This document shows positions 41,601 through 50,111 of a DNA stretch of 64,000 nt, piece after piece; positions within the stretch are counted from its first letter, which is position 1, and every line of letters starts with the position of its first letter. The notes below the pieces were generated by a model that saw only the letters and a program-made list of their open reading frames with translations, was not told where the DNA came from and did not search any database. Source of the DNA: an uncultured Prevotellaceae bacterium (GTDB taxonomy: Bacteria; Bacteroidota; Bacteroidia; Bacteroidales; Bacteroidaceae); assembly GCA_902775475.1 (NCBI GenBank), contig CACYME010000011.1, positions 1 through 64,000 of the forward strand, in the 5' to 3' direction. The translations under genes and the position numbers were made by a program.

Positions 41601-42655
41601 CTGCCCAGCACATAGCCCTGGGCCGAGAGCAGCCACGAGGTGAAGGCGCTCTGGCTGTGGCGCAGCAGGTAGAGGCCCTTCTTGTTGCAGCCCACCCAGA
41701 GGTTCTGGCTGCGGTCCTCGAAGATGTAGTTCACGTTGGCAGAGGCAAGGTTGAATGTGGCCTCGGCGCTCGTCACCTGCGTCATCGTGCGGCCGTCGCG
41801 GGGCAAGACCATCAGGCCCATGCCCGACGTGCCGATATAGAGGTTGCCCAGCCGGTCGGCACAGGCGTCGCGGATGGACACGTCTGGCCCCAGTGCGTCC
41901 AGGGCGTAGTCGGCGGGCAGCAGCTGGCCCCGCTGGTAGTCGAAATAGAGGATGCCGTGCATGCACACCACGTAGAAGCCGCGACCGTCAATCTTCAGGA
42001 AGCGCACCACGGGGCCGCAGCCCGTCTGGAAGTCGGCAATGTAGGTGGGTTGCAGGCCGTCGACGGTGTAGCGCGTCAGCTGCGACTCCAGGCCGCTGCA
42101 CCACACGTTGCGGCGGTCGTCGACGAACACGCTGCCGATGAACTTGTCGGCATACTGGCGGCTGAAGCCTGAGGGCTGCACCACGCGGTCGCTGCCGGCG
42201 GGGATGGCGTAGAGGCCGTAGCCCGACGTGGCCACGAAGATGGTGCCCCCCTCGTCCTCCACCATGCTCACCACGCGTGGCTCGGCACCGTCGGGGAAGG
42301 CATAGCGGCAGAACTTGTCGGTGCGGTAGTCGTAGCGGGCCAGGCCCTTGCGGCAGCCCACCCACAGCTGGCCCCGGCTGTCGGTCAGGAAGGCGGTCAC
42401 CTCGTTCGACACCAGCGACGCCGAGTCGCGCACGTCGGTGAAATATTTCACGAACTGGTAGCCGTCGAAACGGTTCAGGCCATACTCCGTGCCCACCCAG
42501 ATGAACCCGTAGCCATCCTGGGTCACGCAGTTGATGGTGCTGCTCGACATCTTGTCGGCCGTGTAGAGCTTTCCCTCGTCGGCCGACAGTGGCTGGGCGC
42601 GGCAAAGCAAAAAGAGCAGTAGTGTAGCAATCGTCAGTAGTCGGTATTGTCTCAT
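38690..42655 (-). CDS. Hybrid two-component system (HTCS) regulator
   Basis: The 1321-aa one-protein sensor-regulator has a signal peptide and about 14 periplasmic Reg_prop-type strands (GFIWVGTEYGLNRFDG, GLLWIGSVDGL and similar; about 30-640). A Y_Y_Y domain (about 655-745) and a transmembrane helix (about 759-780) follow. The histidine kinase has phospho-acceptor His800 (NATHDIRSPLTLI) and ATP-binding blocks NLLSNAFKYS, DNGIGF and GSGIGLNL. The receiver has Asp1112 (SDIMMPEMDG), and an AraC-type DNA-binding domain spans about 1230-1315. HTCS proteins bind a specific oligosaccharide in the periplasm and activate the adjacent PUL. Its position upstream of susC and its orientation fit that. 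A GTTTCAAAATGTCTCA motif upstream of its own promoter matches a site upstream of a downstream PUL gene, suggesting shared control. Confidence 0.95.
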   Translation of the reverse strand: MRQYRLLTIATLLLFLLCRAQPLSADEGKLYTADKMSSSTINCVTQDGYGFIWVGTEYGLNRFDGYQFVKYFTDVRDSASLVSNEVTAFLTDSRGQLWVGCRKGLARYDYRTDKFCRYAFPDGAEPRVVSMVEDEGGTIFVATSGYGLYAIPAGSDRVVQPSGFSRQYADKFIGSVFVDDRRNVWCSGLESQLTRYTVDGLQPTYIADFQTGCGPVVRFLKIDGRGFYVVCMHGILYFDYQRGQLLPADYALDALGPDVSIRDACADRLGNLYIGTSGMGLMVLPRDGRTMTQVTSAEATFNLASANVNYIFEDRSQNLWVGCNKKGLYLLRHSQSAFTSWLLSAQGYVLGSSVSSIAPADDGDVFCVVQKYGIFRFNAEGKVVGQLHSPDAPTRLYRDGQQRYWLGTENALYEYDPVKQTARQRLHIDGWGVSCIADDGEGTLFIGNDGKGLLVYDQQSGQQRSFSMQDEGRKNGTVVNNWIRALYYDSHGLLWIGSVDGLGCMDPKNDNFRVMGWEIQFKGYKCYSLYEQPDASMLIGTEAGIYVCDRQTGEFSLFPGSEEMQNKSIYSIVGDRLGNLWMSTADGIWHYDARRRAFSSYVTDDGLEMHEYVVGAHITTADGRILFGNYDGITAFYPQEVKDGGLQMGPVFLTQFTVNGQRQDCRQRRFELPHDDNTFHMEFSMLDFRKTDNTAFVYRINDGDTWAPIPDGTHLLSFNKMKPGTYNIEVAAMERGGERSEQPCRLTVVVRPPWYQSPLAWVLYVAGLVGLIGLIGYMYRRRTREQLEESKMRFLINATHDIRSPLTLIMGPLKKLQERVAVMDNAEEAGQMDHYLSIIDRNAQRLLLLVNQILDERRIDKDQLRLHCRETDMVAFTASICKMYEYNAQERNIRFSFQHDGVERLDAWIDRKQFDKVINNLLSNAFKYSYDDGEVEVRLQLTQPTKRQPEQQLLLQVIDNGIGFSKGENTSRLFERFYQGANQGNIHAEGSGIGLNLSRSIVQLHGGTIRAFNRTDGQRGACLEVTLPLGNKHLKPEAIATDEEPEAPAIEKQPRRHQPTQNYRILVADDDKEIARYISSELGFWYRIDAVPNGKEALKALFAESYDLVISDIMMPEMDGVQLLKSIKGTPQLSDIPVILLTSKTEVSHRLEGIRNGADSYIAKPFAMDELHVQIDNLINNVRRLRGKFSGALSQKDKVDDIQVRGNNDALMARIVKVVNENLNDPSFNVQQLITEVGISRAQLHRKMKEITGVSTADFIRNLRLQQAERLIREHKVNITQIAYTVGFNNQSHFSTIFRKYYGMTPTEYAEKHQEEEGSEK

Positions 42656-42699
42656 GTCTCTTCTTTAGTATGTCGTTATCATCATGGTTTTCGTAGGTG

Positions 42700-42707
42700 C
42701 AAAATTA
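42700..42707 (-). promoter_or_regulatory. -7 box TAATTTTG of the HTCS gene
   Basis: TAATTTTGCACC on the minus strand, 44 bp before the ATG. Confidence 0.5.
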
Positions 42708-42755
42708 GACATAATTAGCGAAACGGCCAAATAAAAACGCCGAAACCATCGACAA

Positions 42756-42777
42756 TGAGACATTTTGAAACGAGACA
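42756..42777. promoter_or_regulatory. Candidate HTCS operator upstream of the HTCS gene
   Basis: On the minus strand GTTTCAAAATGTCTCA (42771-42756) matches the site at 31590-31605 at 15 of 16 positions; a further TGTCTC lies at 42777-42772. It is about 50 bp upstream of the -7 box. Confidence 0.5.
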
Positions 42778-42878
42778 AATACAAACGAAAACACCCTTTC
42801 CGTGAAAAGTGAAATATACCAATTTCGTGGACAGATAGGTAGTTAATCAAAAATAGTTGATAAGAACTGTTGTTTTAG

Positions 42879-42913
42879 AAAAACAGGAAAAACAGGAAAA
42901 ACAGGAAAAAAGG
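42879..42913. repeat. 9-bp tandem repeat AAAAACAGG
   Basis: Three perfect units (42879-42905) and one degenerate unit. The region 42656-43504 holds no gene; it contains the HTCS promoter, this repeat, an AT-rich stretch and the inverted repeat at 43143. Confidence 0.8.
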
Positions 42914-43142
42914 TTTTTATCTGTATTTTTTGTTTTTATCAGTTTTCCTAACAAATAAGTAGATGAGCACAGATTATATCAACACAGAGACACAAAGACA
43001 CAGAGAATGCACGACTGCAAGTTTACGAAAAGTTTGGGAAACAGCCAAGAAAATCGCAGAAAAAAACAATTCCGTAACAGCTCAGTCATACACAAAAATG
43101 AAAGAAATTATCGTAATTTACATAAGTGCCCATTGAAATCAT

Positions 43143-43357
43143 TTGTCCCCGCGCAGAGACGCAGAGGGCGCAGAGTCTCGCAGAGAACATCTTTCTTCGG
43201 AAGAGAGGCGCCTTCGGCGCATGGAGTTAATGGAGAACTTCTCAGACCACCCGAGGCAGCTCTGCGGCCTCATCACCAGGGTGCTCTCTCCTTCTCTTCC
43301 CCTGCTTTCCCCTTCTCTGCGAGGCTCTGCGTTCTCTGCGTCTCTGCGCGGGGACAA
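43143..43357. repeat. 215-bp MITE-like element with 45-bp terminal inverted repeats
   Basis: The arms 43143-43187 and 43313-43357 are inverted copies with three mismatches in 45 bp. They are built from CGCAGAG units beginning TTGTCCCCGCGCAGAGACGC. Inside is a small hairpin GCGCCTTCGGCGC and no convincing ORF or transposase. Confidence 0.85.
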
Positions 43358-43445
43358 TACAGCTTGCGGTAAGTCCATAAAACCCATGGGACAACCGTAG
43401 AGCTTGAATATTGTCCCACCAGAGATGATTCGCTGAATAGTTGCA

Positions 43446-43500
43446 GCAGAACCACCCCCTGCCTCGGCCTCAAGAGAGGGGAGTGGTTGCTTCTGCTGAT
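43446..43500. repeat. Palindrome downstream of the CE12 gene
   Basis: GCAGAACCACCCCCT and AGGGGAGTGGTTGCTTCTGC form an imperfect stem 5 bp after the CE12 stop on the minus strand. It resembles the other G/C palindromes here and may also act as a transcript end, although it lacks a T run. Confidence 0.5.
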
Positions 43501-43504
43501 GAAA

Positions 43505-45391
43505 CTATTTCGCGTGGCGAAAAACCGTGGCTGCGGTGCCGTCGGCGTGGCGGACGATGCTGAGGCCCGGCAGCGGGGTGCTCTGGCGACGGCCCAGCAG
43601 GTCGTAGTAGTGTGTGGACGAGGCTTCGGGCAGGGTGGATGACTCGATGCCGGCAGAGACGTCCTTGGCCATGCCGTGGATAAGGAGGTCGGAGAGACAG
43701 ATGGTCTTGCCCGTGGCGGCACCGTTGTACCAGGGATAGACACGGATGAGCAGCTGCTGGCCCTCGCTGAGGGTGACGACGGGCTGCGCCTTGACGTACT
43801 GCATGCTGTTGGCTGGCATCTTCTTCATCTCGAAGATGGTGGTGCGCGTCTCGAAGCCGTCGGTGCTGTAGTAGATGTGCGAGCACATGCCGTTGCCACC
43901 GCAGCCGCAGACGAAGAGGCTGAGCTCGTCGATGCTGAGCGTGGTGCCCTTGGCGGGCTGGATGCCCCACTGGATGTAGCGCCCGGGGTTGTCGTCGATT
44001 TCGTCGGCTGGCCAGGCATCGCCGCTGAGCAGGTTGCGCTGCGTCTTGCGCTGAGCGTCGTAGCCCGTCCACTCCGGCCAGGTGGTGTTGGCGTTCGGGG
44101 CGGAGTAGCGCTGCACGTACATGCCTGTCCACGACTGCGGCACCACGGTGGCGGGGCCGTCGAGGGTGTAGCTGTCGTCGCTCTCTAAGCGCCAGAAGGC
44201 CTTCACCTCCGTGCCGCCTTCGAGTACTACGGCGGTGGCAGTGACGGGGATGGTGACGACGCGGTCGCCCTGCGTGATGGTGATGGTGCCCGTGGTGATG
44301 CCTGGCTCGGCGAGCGTCAGCTGGGCATAGAAGGTCTGTATGAGCGTGGCGGCCTGATAGCCCACGCTGAGGGTGCTGCCCCAGCTGGTCTTGTCGGTGC
44401 TGAGCTGCAGGCCGTCGGTGCAGCTGATGCTCACGGTGCCGCTCTCGGGCTGCAGGCCGAAGCCGCTCAGCGTGTATTCCTTTTGCAGCGTCTGTCCGCG
44501 GTAGGCCTGGCCGAAGTCGCCGTCGAGGGGCGAGACGTTCAGGTCGGTGGGTATTACGATGTCATCGGCCAGCAGTCCGGCGTCCTTCATCAGCTGAGCG
44601 CAGGTGCGAGCCACGAGCAGGGCGCCGGTGGTGTTGAAGTGGGTGGAGCCCTGTCCGTCGAAGAGCAGGGCGTTGCACTTCGTGGGTCCGTAGCTCTCGT
44701 AGAGGTCGGCGGTGGCCTGCGTCAGGTTGATGAAGGGCAGCTGCATCTCCTGTGCGAGCTGTTGCATCTGGTAGGTGTAGTCCATCGTGTGGTCGGTCTC
44801 CGGCAGCTTGTGGCCCGAGGTGGGCCCATTGTCGGTGAGCACGGAGAAGCTGTCGCCCAGGTCGTGGCGACCGTTGCGGCGAATCTTGTTGCCAGTGAAG
44901 TAGCTGCGGCAGGCGGCTCCCACGAAGACGGGGTGGGCGCCCTTGTCCAGCACCTCCTGGGCCAGCTTGCGCAGGTTCTCCTTGTAGGTGGTCGAGGGAA
45001 TGCTGCCTCGCAGGTCCACGGCGTCGGCCTGTGCCTGGTCGCCGATGCGCTCGTAGTAGGCCTTCAGCTGGTGGCCGTCCATGCCGTTGTGCTGCTCGTC
45101 GTTGTGGGCAAACTGAATGATGACGTAGTCGCCCTCGGTCACCTGCTTCTTCGCCGTCTGCCACAGCTCGCTGTAGCCGGTGTAGGTGTCGCGGCCTCCA
45201 CGGGCGTAGTTGATGGCAGTCCAGCCGTTGGTGAGGAACTGTCCGAAGTACATGCCCCAGCCACGGGTCACGGTGGCCTGTTCGTCGTAGGGCGCCATGG
45301 TCGAGTCGCCCAGCGTGTGCACCTTCTTGGCGGCTCCGGCTCCGACGACGGCAGAGAGCAGGACGAAGGCAATGAGTAGTAGTTTTTTCAT
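43505..45391 (-). CDS. CE12-like rhamnogalacturonan acetylesterase with C-terminal module
   Basis: From MKKLLLIAFVLLSAVVG the product is 628 aa. The N-terminal SGNH esterase has the nucleophile Ser30 in LGDSTM, then the GGRDT block, HND in IIQFAHND and the final DGQGSTHFN with Asp and His. This set is typical of CE12 acetylesterases, which remove acetyl groups from rhamnogalacturonan. Residues about 275-590 form beta-rich modules, and the tail YYDLLGRRQSTPLPGLSIVRHADGT is a sorting-like motif. It is the last gene after GH78 and queH (20 bp after queH). The GH78 partner in the same unit supports pectin (rhamnogalacturonan) as target, which is inferred. Confidence 0.83.
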   Translation of the reverse strand: MKKLLLIAFVLLSAVVGAGAAKKVHTLGDSTMAPYDEQATVTRGWGMYFGQFLTNGWTAINYARGGRDTYTGYSELWQTAKKQVTEGDYVIIQFAHNDEQHNGMDGHQLKAYYERIGDQAQADAVDLRGSIPSTTYKENLRKLAQEVLDKGAHPVFVGAACRSYFTGNKIRRNGRHDLGDSFSVLTDNGPTSGHKLPETDHTMDYTYQMQQLAQEMQLPFINLTQATADLYESYGPTKCNALLFDGQGSTHFNTTGALLVARTCAQLMKDAGLLADDIVIPTDLNVSPLDGDFGQAYRGQTLQKEYTLSGFGLQPESGTVSISCTDGLQLSTDKTSWGSTLSVGYQAATLIQTFYAQLTLAEPGITTGTITITQGDRVVTIPVTATAVVLEGGTEVKAFWRLESDDSYTLDGPATVVPQSWTGMYVQRYSAPNANTTWPEWTGYDAQRKTQRNLLSGDAWPADEIDDNPGRYIQWGIQPAKGTTLSIDELSLFVCGCGGNGMCSHIYYSTDGFETRTTIFEMKKMPANSMQYVKAQPVVTLSEGQQLLIRVYPWYNGAATGKTICLSDLLIHGMAKDVSAGIESSTLPEASSTHYYDLLGRRQSTPLPGLSIVRHADGTAATVFRHAK

Positions 45392-45411
45392 ATCGTTTGT
45401 TGTTAGTAGAT

Positions 45412-45984
45412 TCATCTGATGCTGAACTCGCAGCCGCAGTATTGCTGGTTGTAGAAGCCGTATTGGCGCAGCAGCTGGGCACGGCGGTCGGTGAGGCCTC
45501 CCTTGCGCCAGTTCTGGGCCCAGAAGCGGGTGCCGGCGACGGCCTGCTCGGCGGCCAGCCCGGCGGCGGTGATTTGCTCCAGGCTCTTCCAGCGCGACGA
45601 GGCCAGCGTGGTGGTGAAGTAGCGCAGGCCCAGCTCTTGCGCCTTACGGGCCGTGGCCAGCAGCCGCAGGGTGAAGCACTGCTGGCAGCGGGCTCCACGC
45701 TCGGGTTCGTGCTCCAGGCCCGCTACGCCGCAGCGCCATGCGTCGTGGTCGTAGTCGCCGTCAATCCACGTGATGCCGAGGCTCTCGGCGTGGCGCTTGC
45801 TCTCGTTCTTGCGGATGTCGTACTCCTCGCGGGGGAAGATGTTCGGGTTGTAGTAGAAGATGGTGGGGCGCACGCCGTGCTGCAGCATCCACTCCACGAT
45901 GGCGCTGCTGCACGGGGCGCAGCAGGCGTGCAGCAGCACGCGGTCGAGGCCCTCCTCGGGCAGTTGTATAGCAGGTTGCTTCAT
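45412..45984 (-). CDS. queH: Epoxyqueuosine reductase QueH
   Basis: The 190-aa protein matches the QueH family in length and in its cysteine motifs: LLHACCAPCSS near the N-terminus, CQQCFTLRL in the middle and YNQQYCGCEFS at the end, which together bind the iron-sulphur cluster. QueH reduces epoxyqueuosine to queuosine in tRNA wobble positions. Its ATG overlaps the GH78 stop as ATGA, and the CE12 start lies 20 bp downstream. A tRNA-modification gene thus sits between two polysaccharide-degradation genes. No other queuosine gene is present in the window. Confidence 0.92.
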   Translation of the reverse strand: MKQPAIQLPEEGLDRVLLHACCAPCSSAIVEWMLQHGVRPTIFYYNPNIFPREEYDIRKNESKRHAESLGITWIDGDYDHDAWRCGVAGLEHEPERGARCQQCFTLRLLATARKAQELGLRYFTTTLASSRWKSLEQITAAGLAAEQAVAGTRFWAQNWRKGGLTDRRAQLLRQYGFYNQQYCGCEFSIR

Positions 45985-48968
45985 GGCTTTATGCTGCTTT
46001 TCAGGTGGTAGCTTCCTTCGGCCAGCTCGCGGGGTGGCATGCCGGGCAGCAAAAGCGTGGCCGACGTGCCCTGCGGGATGGTGAACCCGTAGTCGGCGGT
46101 GCCGTCGGCGTTCAGCTGCCAGCTGCTCTCGATGCGTCCGAAGGCGGTGTCGAGATGTCCGCGGGCGAAGGTCATCTGCCGTGTGGGGTCAGGCTCCGGT
46201 CGGAGCACGAAATGGCGGTAGCCGGGAGCTGCCTCGTCGCGCTCGATGCCTATGCAGCGGTTGATGAGCCACTGGCCCACGGCGCCGAAGGAATAGTGGT
46301 TGAAGGAATTCATGGAGTTGTTGCCCCCGAAGCCCGCCGTGTGGGTGTAGGAGTTCAGGCGCTCCCAGATGGTGGTGGCGCCCTGGGTGACGGGATAGAG
46401 CCACGAGGGATAGGACTGTTGCTGCAGCAGACGGTAGGCCACGTCGCTGCGGCCACAGTCGCTGAGTACGCGGCTGATCCATGAGGTGGTGATGAAGCCC
46501 GTCATCAGCGAGTAGGGTGGGCAGCGGGTGCCGTCGTCGGTGGTGTTCTCGCGCTCGATGGTAGCCACGAGGGCATCGGCCAGCTGCTGGCGCAGGTCGC
46601 CCTCGACGATGCCGAAGGCCAGCGGCAGCACGTAGGAACCCTGAATGTCGATAGGCTGTCCCTGGCGTTCAGGCCTGAAGGCCGAGAAGCGGGTGCGGCC
46701 CGTCAGCGGGTCGATGTAGGTGTCGATGAAGAACTGCCTGCGCTCGTCGCGTCGCTGGGCATAGCGCTGGGCGTCAGCCGTGTGGCCCAGCAGGCGTGCC
46801 GTCTTCTGCATGATGTCCAGGTCGTAGATGTAGTAGGCCTCGAAGAGCAGCGTCTTGTCGTTCTTTCCGTCTTCCAGCCCCAGCCAGTCGCCCAGGTCGC
46901 CCCAGGCCCGCTCCTGCACGAGCAGTCCCGTGGCGACGTCGAAATAGTGGGCGTCGATATAGTCGATGTAGCGCTTCATGGCTTCGTAGTGCTCGGCGAG
47001 GACAGCCGTGTCGGCATATTGCAGCCAGCACTCCCAGGGAACGGTGATGCCGGCGCTGCCCCAGAGCAGTCCGCCGAAGCCGCCGCCCACGGGGGCGATG
47101 TCGGGCATGCGGCCCTCGGGGGTCTGCACGTCGCGCATGGCTTGCAGGTGTTTGCGCAGGAAGTCATCGACGTTGGCGAGCATGACGGCCGTGCGTGAAA
47201 AGACGCTGATGTCGCCACTCCAGCCCATGCGCTCGTTGCGCTGCGGGCAGTCGGTGGGAATGCTGATGAAGTTGGCCAGCATCGACCACTCGATGTTCTG
47301 CCAGAGGCGGTTGACCAGCGGGTTGCTGCACTCGAAGGCGGCGGTGAAGCGCTCGACGCTGCTCAGCACGATACCTTCGACGGCGGTCAGGGGCAGGGGG
47401 CGGTCGAGGCCGCTGATTTCCAGATAGCGATAGCCGTGGAGCGTCTGCTCGGGGATAAACGTCTCGTCACCGCTGCCGCTGGCGATGTAGACATCCTGGG
47501 CCATGGCGGCGCGGATGTTCTCGAGCATCATGGTGCCGGCCTTGCCAGCATAGGCGGGCAGGTCGGGATAGAGCACCTCGGCATAGCGGAAGGTGAGCCG
47601 CTGGCCGCGTCGCATACTGCTGAGGGTGATGCGGGGAATGCCGGCCATGTTCTGCCCCATGTCGTAGACGTAGACGTGGGGCCGCACCTCGCTGACGCTT
47701 TGCGCCTGTAGCGTGGTGTGGCGGTGAACGCCCGTGGTGGCGGGGAGCAGGCGGAAGTGGGAGTAGTCGTCGACGCGGGGCTGCGTGCCGCCTCCTTCGC
47801 TGGGCAGATGGCCTTCGAGCGTCATCTCCTGCGCTGCCTTCCAGCGTGTGTCGGCGGCGGTGTTGTCGTAGACCTCGCCCTGGAACATGCTGGCATATCT
47901 TATCTTAGACTGCGTCGACGCGAGCCATTGGCCGGGCTGGGTGGTGACGACGGTGGAGTCGCCGTCGGCATAGCACACCTTGATGCGGGCGAGGAAGGCC
48001 AGCTGGTCGCCGTAGAAGTTCCAGTTGCCCGTGAAGGTGAGGGCACCGGCCCACCAGCCCTCGGCCAGGTGTACGTCGAGCGTGTTGCGGGTCTGCAGCA
48101 GCGGGGCGAGGTCGTAGACCTGATAGTAGTGACTTCTGTTATACTGCGAGGCACCGGGAGCGAAGTACTCGTCGCCGACGCGCTGGCCGTTGAGCGTGGC
48201 TGTGTAGATGCCGCGTGCCGTGGCCGTGAGGGTGGCGGAGCTGACGGGCTTGGACTTCAGTGTGAACTGGCGGCGCAGGGTGGGCATGCTGCCGTGGCTG
48301 GGGTCGCTCAGCACCTTCACCGCTGCGGTGCCCGGCTGGCCGATGCGCCGGGCGACGGCGTCTTCGTAGAGCAGGGCATGAGGCGAGCGATAGTTGCTGA
48401 CGGCCACCCGCAGCAGCGTGGCCTGCTGGCCGGGGGCCATCTCGTAGCCGACGTCGCACAGCTGCGGGAAACAGATGTAGTCGCCGCCATCGCCGATGGG
48501 GTTGAGCACCACGCGCCCCAGCCGATGGCCGTCGAAGGTGAGCTCGGCGCTGCCCAGACAGCAGGCCGCCTCGACGGTGTGGGGCGCATAGACGCTCTGC
48601 AGCGGCACGTCATACGATGCTATGCGCTCCGTGCCCTTCGTGGTGTAGCCGACGCGGAAGACGTCGAGGCGACGGGCGGCGGCGTCCAGCTCCAGCTTGA
48701 TGTACGACTCGTTGCGCCCGTTCTCCACGCCGAGGATGTTCAGGTGGCGCTGCATCAGCCTGGGGTCGTTGCCGCCAAAGAGCACCGCCGCCTTCGTCGA
48801 CTGGCTCTGCTGGTCGAGCTGCAGCTGCCAGCTGATGCGGAACTGGGAAAGATAGGGTGCATAGAGCACGGGGTCGTCGTTGCCAATCCATTTGGCATCG
48901 CCAAGCTGGGCTGAGCATAGCAGCGGAAGTGCCAGCAGCGCAAGAAGTAGAAGTCGTCGGAGTGTCAT
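45981..48968 (-). CDS. GH78-family alpha-L-rhamnosidase
   Basis: The 995-aa exported protein (MTLRRLLLLALLALPLLCSAQ signal) has two or three N-terminal beta domains, including YTATLNGQRVGDEYFAPG and AEGWWAGALTFTGNWNFYG. The (alpha/alpha)6 barrel contains the GH78 signature ISIPTDCPQRNERMGWSGD, whose acidic residues include the general acid, then QERAWGDLGDWLGLEDG and WERLNSYTHTAGFGGNNSMNSFNHYSFGAVG. A C-terminal beta domain follows. It hydrolyses terminal alpha-L-rhamnose from pectin side chains or glycosides. It starts 15 bp after dprA and overlaps queH by 4 bp, so it is embedded in a housekeeping transcript. The cysteine after the signal is not in a lipobox, so it may be periplasmic. Confidence 0.92.
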   Translation of the reverse strand: MTLRRLLLLALLALPLLCSAQLGDAKWIGNDDPVLYAPYLSQFRISWQLQLDQQSQSTKAAVLFGGNDPRLMQRHLNILGVENGRNESYIKLELDAAARRLDVFRVGYTTKGTERIASYDVPLQSVYAPHTVEAACCLGSAELTFDGHRLGRVVLNPIGDGGDYICFPQLCDVGYEMAPGQQATLLRVAVSNYRSPHALLYEDAVARRIGQPGTAAVKVLSDPSHGSMPTLRRQFTLKSKPVSSATLTATARGIYTATLNGQRVGDEYFAPGASQYNRSHYYQVYDLAPLLQTRNTLDVHLAEGWWAGALTFTGNWNFYGDQLAFLARIKVCYADGDSTVVTTQPGQWLASTQSKIRYASMFQGEVYDNTAADTRWKAAQEMTLEGHLPSEGGGTQPRVDDYSHFRLLPATTGVHRHTTLQAQSVSEVRPHVYVYDMGQNMAGIPRITLSSMRRGQRLTFRYAEVLYPDLPAYAGKAGTMMLENIRAAMAQDVYIASGSGDETFIPEQTLHGYRYLEISGLDRPLPLTAVEGIVLSSVERFTAAFECSNPLVNRLWQNIEWSMLANFISIPTDCPQRNERMGWSGDISVFSRTAVMLANVDDFLRKHLQAMRDVQTPEGRMPDIAPVGGGFGGLLWGSAGITVPWECWLQYADTAVLAEHYEAMKRYIDYIDAHYFDVATGLLVQERAWGDLGDWLGLEDGKNDKTLLFEAYYIYDLDIMQKTARLLGHTADAQRYAQRRDERRQFFIDTYIDPLTGRTRFSAFRPERQGQPIDIQGSYVLPLAFGIVEGDLRQQLADALVATIERENTTDDGTRCPPYSLMTGFITTSWISRVLSDCGRSDVAYRLLQQQSYPSWLYPVTQGATTIWERLNSYTHTAGFGGNNSMNSFNHYSFGAVGQWLINRCIGIERDEAAPGYRHFVLRPEPDPTRQMTFARGHLDTAFGRIESSWQLNADGTADYGFTIPQGTSATLLLPGMPPRELAEGSYHLKSSIKP

Positions 48969-48983
48969 GTGGGTGGGAAGAGG

Positions 48984-50111
48984 TTAGGAAAGCAGATGAT
49001 AGGTGCCGCCGGCCAGGGGTCGCACCACGCCCTTCATCTCCAGCTGGAAGAGCAGGGCGGTGAGCTGGCCGATGGGGATGTTGGTCTTCACGGCGAGGAA
49101 ATTCTGCTGCAAGTCGCCGGCGGTGCTGAGTGCCTGCACGACGGCCTGCTCCTCGGGGCTGAGGTCGGGGAATAGCGAGCGCTCGATGCCCTCGCTCTTG
49201 GCTTGCAGCAGCTGTTGGTCGGTCTGCCAGCCCATGGCTGTCACGAAGTCCTGGGCCGAGGTGATGAGGGCGGCGCCATTGTCGCGGATGAGGTTGTTGC
49301 ACCCCTCGCTGTAGGGCGCTCCCACGGCTCCGGGGAAGGCGAAGACGCTGCGGTCGTAGTCCTGGGCGATGTGGGCGGTGATGAGGCCGCCGCCCTTGGC
49401 CGCGCTCTCCACGAGGATGGTGGCATCGGCCATGCCCGCCACGATGCGGTTGCGGCGCACGAAGTTGCGCTTGTCGGCCCGTGTCTCCGACATATATTCC
49501 GTCAGCAGGCCACCCTGCGTGAGCATCTGCTTGGCAGTGTCGCGGTGTCGGGGAGGGTAGAGGTCGTCGAGGCCGTGGGCCAGCACGCCGACGGTGTCGA
49601 AGCCAGCGGCGAGTGCCTGCCGGTGGGCGCAGATGTCGACGCCGTAGGCCAGTCCGCTGACGATGAGCACCTGCGGACAAAGCTGTTGCAGGTCGGCGAT
49701 GAAGCGGCGTATGAGGTCCTGCCCATAGACGGTGGCATGGCGCGTTCCCACGATGCTGACGACGCGCTGCTGGTTCAGCTGCGCCGAGCCCATGTAGAAG
49801 AGCAGCAGGGGTGCGTCGGGGGTGGTGGCGAGCCGCTGCGGATAGTCGGCATCGTTCAGGCATAGACAGCCGATGCTGTGCTTCTGCACGAAGGCCATCT
49901 CCTGCTCGGCGCGGGCCAGCGGCAGGCTCCAGTCGCGCAGGGCCTCGGCGAGGCGCGACGTGCCGTCGGGCAGCACGTCGCCGATGTCGCCACGATGGTC
50001 GTAGACCGCCTTGGCGCTGCCTATCTGCCTGTAGAGGTGGAGGGCGGTGCCGAGGCTGATGCCCGTCATGCGGGTGAGGGCCATCGTGTAGAGAATCTCT
50101 TCCTGGCTCAT
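48984..50111 (-). CDS. dprA: DNA-processing protein DprA
   Basis: The 375-aa protein has the DprA Rossmann-like domain with SIVGTRHATVYG, VSGLAYGVDICAHRQAL, VLAHGLDDLYPPRH and RNRIVAGMADATILVESAAKGGGLITAHIA. A C-terminal winged-helix-like segment (LSTAGDLQQNFLAVKTNIPIGQLTALLFQLEMKG) follows. DprA protects incoming single-stranded DNA and loads RecA during natural transformation. The ATG overlaps the stop of the thioesterase gene (ATGA). The position in a DUF2851-thioesterase-dprA string is common in Bacteroidales. Confidence 0.95.
   Translation of the reverse strand: MSQEEILYTMALTRMTGISLGTALHLYRQIGSAKAVYDHRGDIGDVLPDGTSRLAEALRDWSLPLARAEQEMAFVQKHSIGCLCLNDADYPQRLATTPDAPLLLFYMGSAQLNQQRVVSIVGTRHATVYGQDLIRRFIADLQQLCPQVLIVSGLAYGVDICAHRQALAAGFDTVGVLAHGLDDLYPPRHRDTAKQMLTQGGLLTEYMSETRADKRNFVRRNRIVAGMADATILVESAAKGGGLITAHIAQDYDRSVFAFPGAVGAPYSEGCNNLIRDNGAALITSAQDFVTAMGWQTDQQLLQAKSEGIERSLFPDLSPEEQAVVQALSTAGDLQQNFLAVKTNIPIGQLTALLFQLEMKGVVRPLAGGTYHLLS

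Noticed and set aside
43143-43357. Insertion sequence with transposase
   Set aside because: No transposase-like ORF lies between the arms; it is called only MITE-like.
43007-43372. 121-aa plus-strand frame
   Set aside because: It runs through the inverted CGCAGAG repeat; the sequence is Arg/Ser-rich low complexity and lacks a start context.
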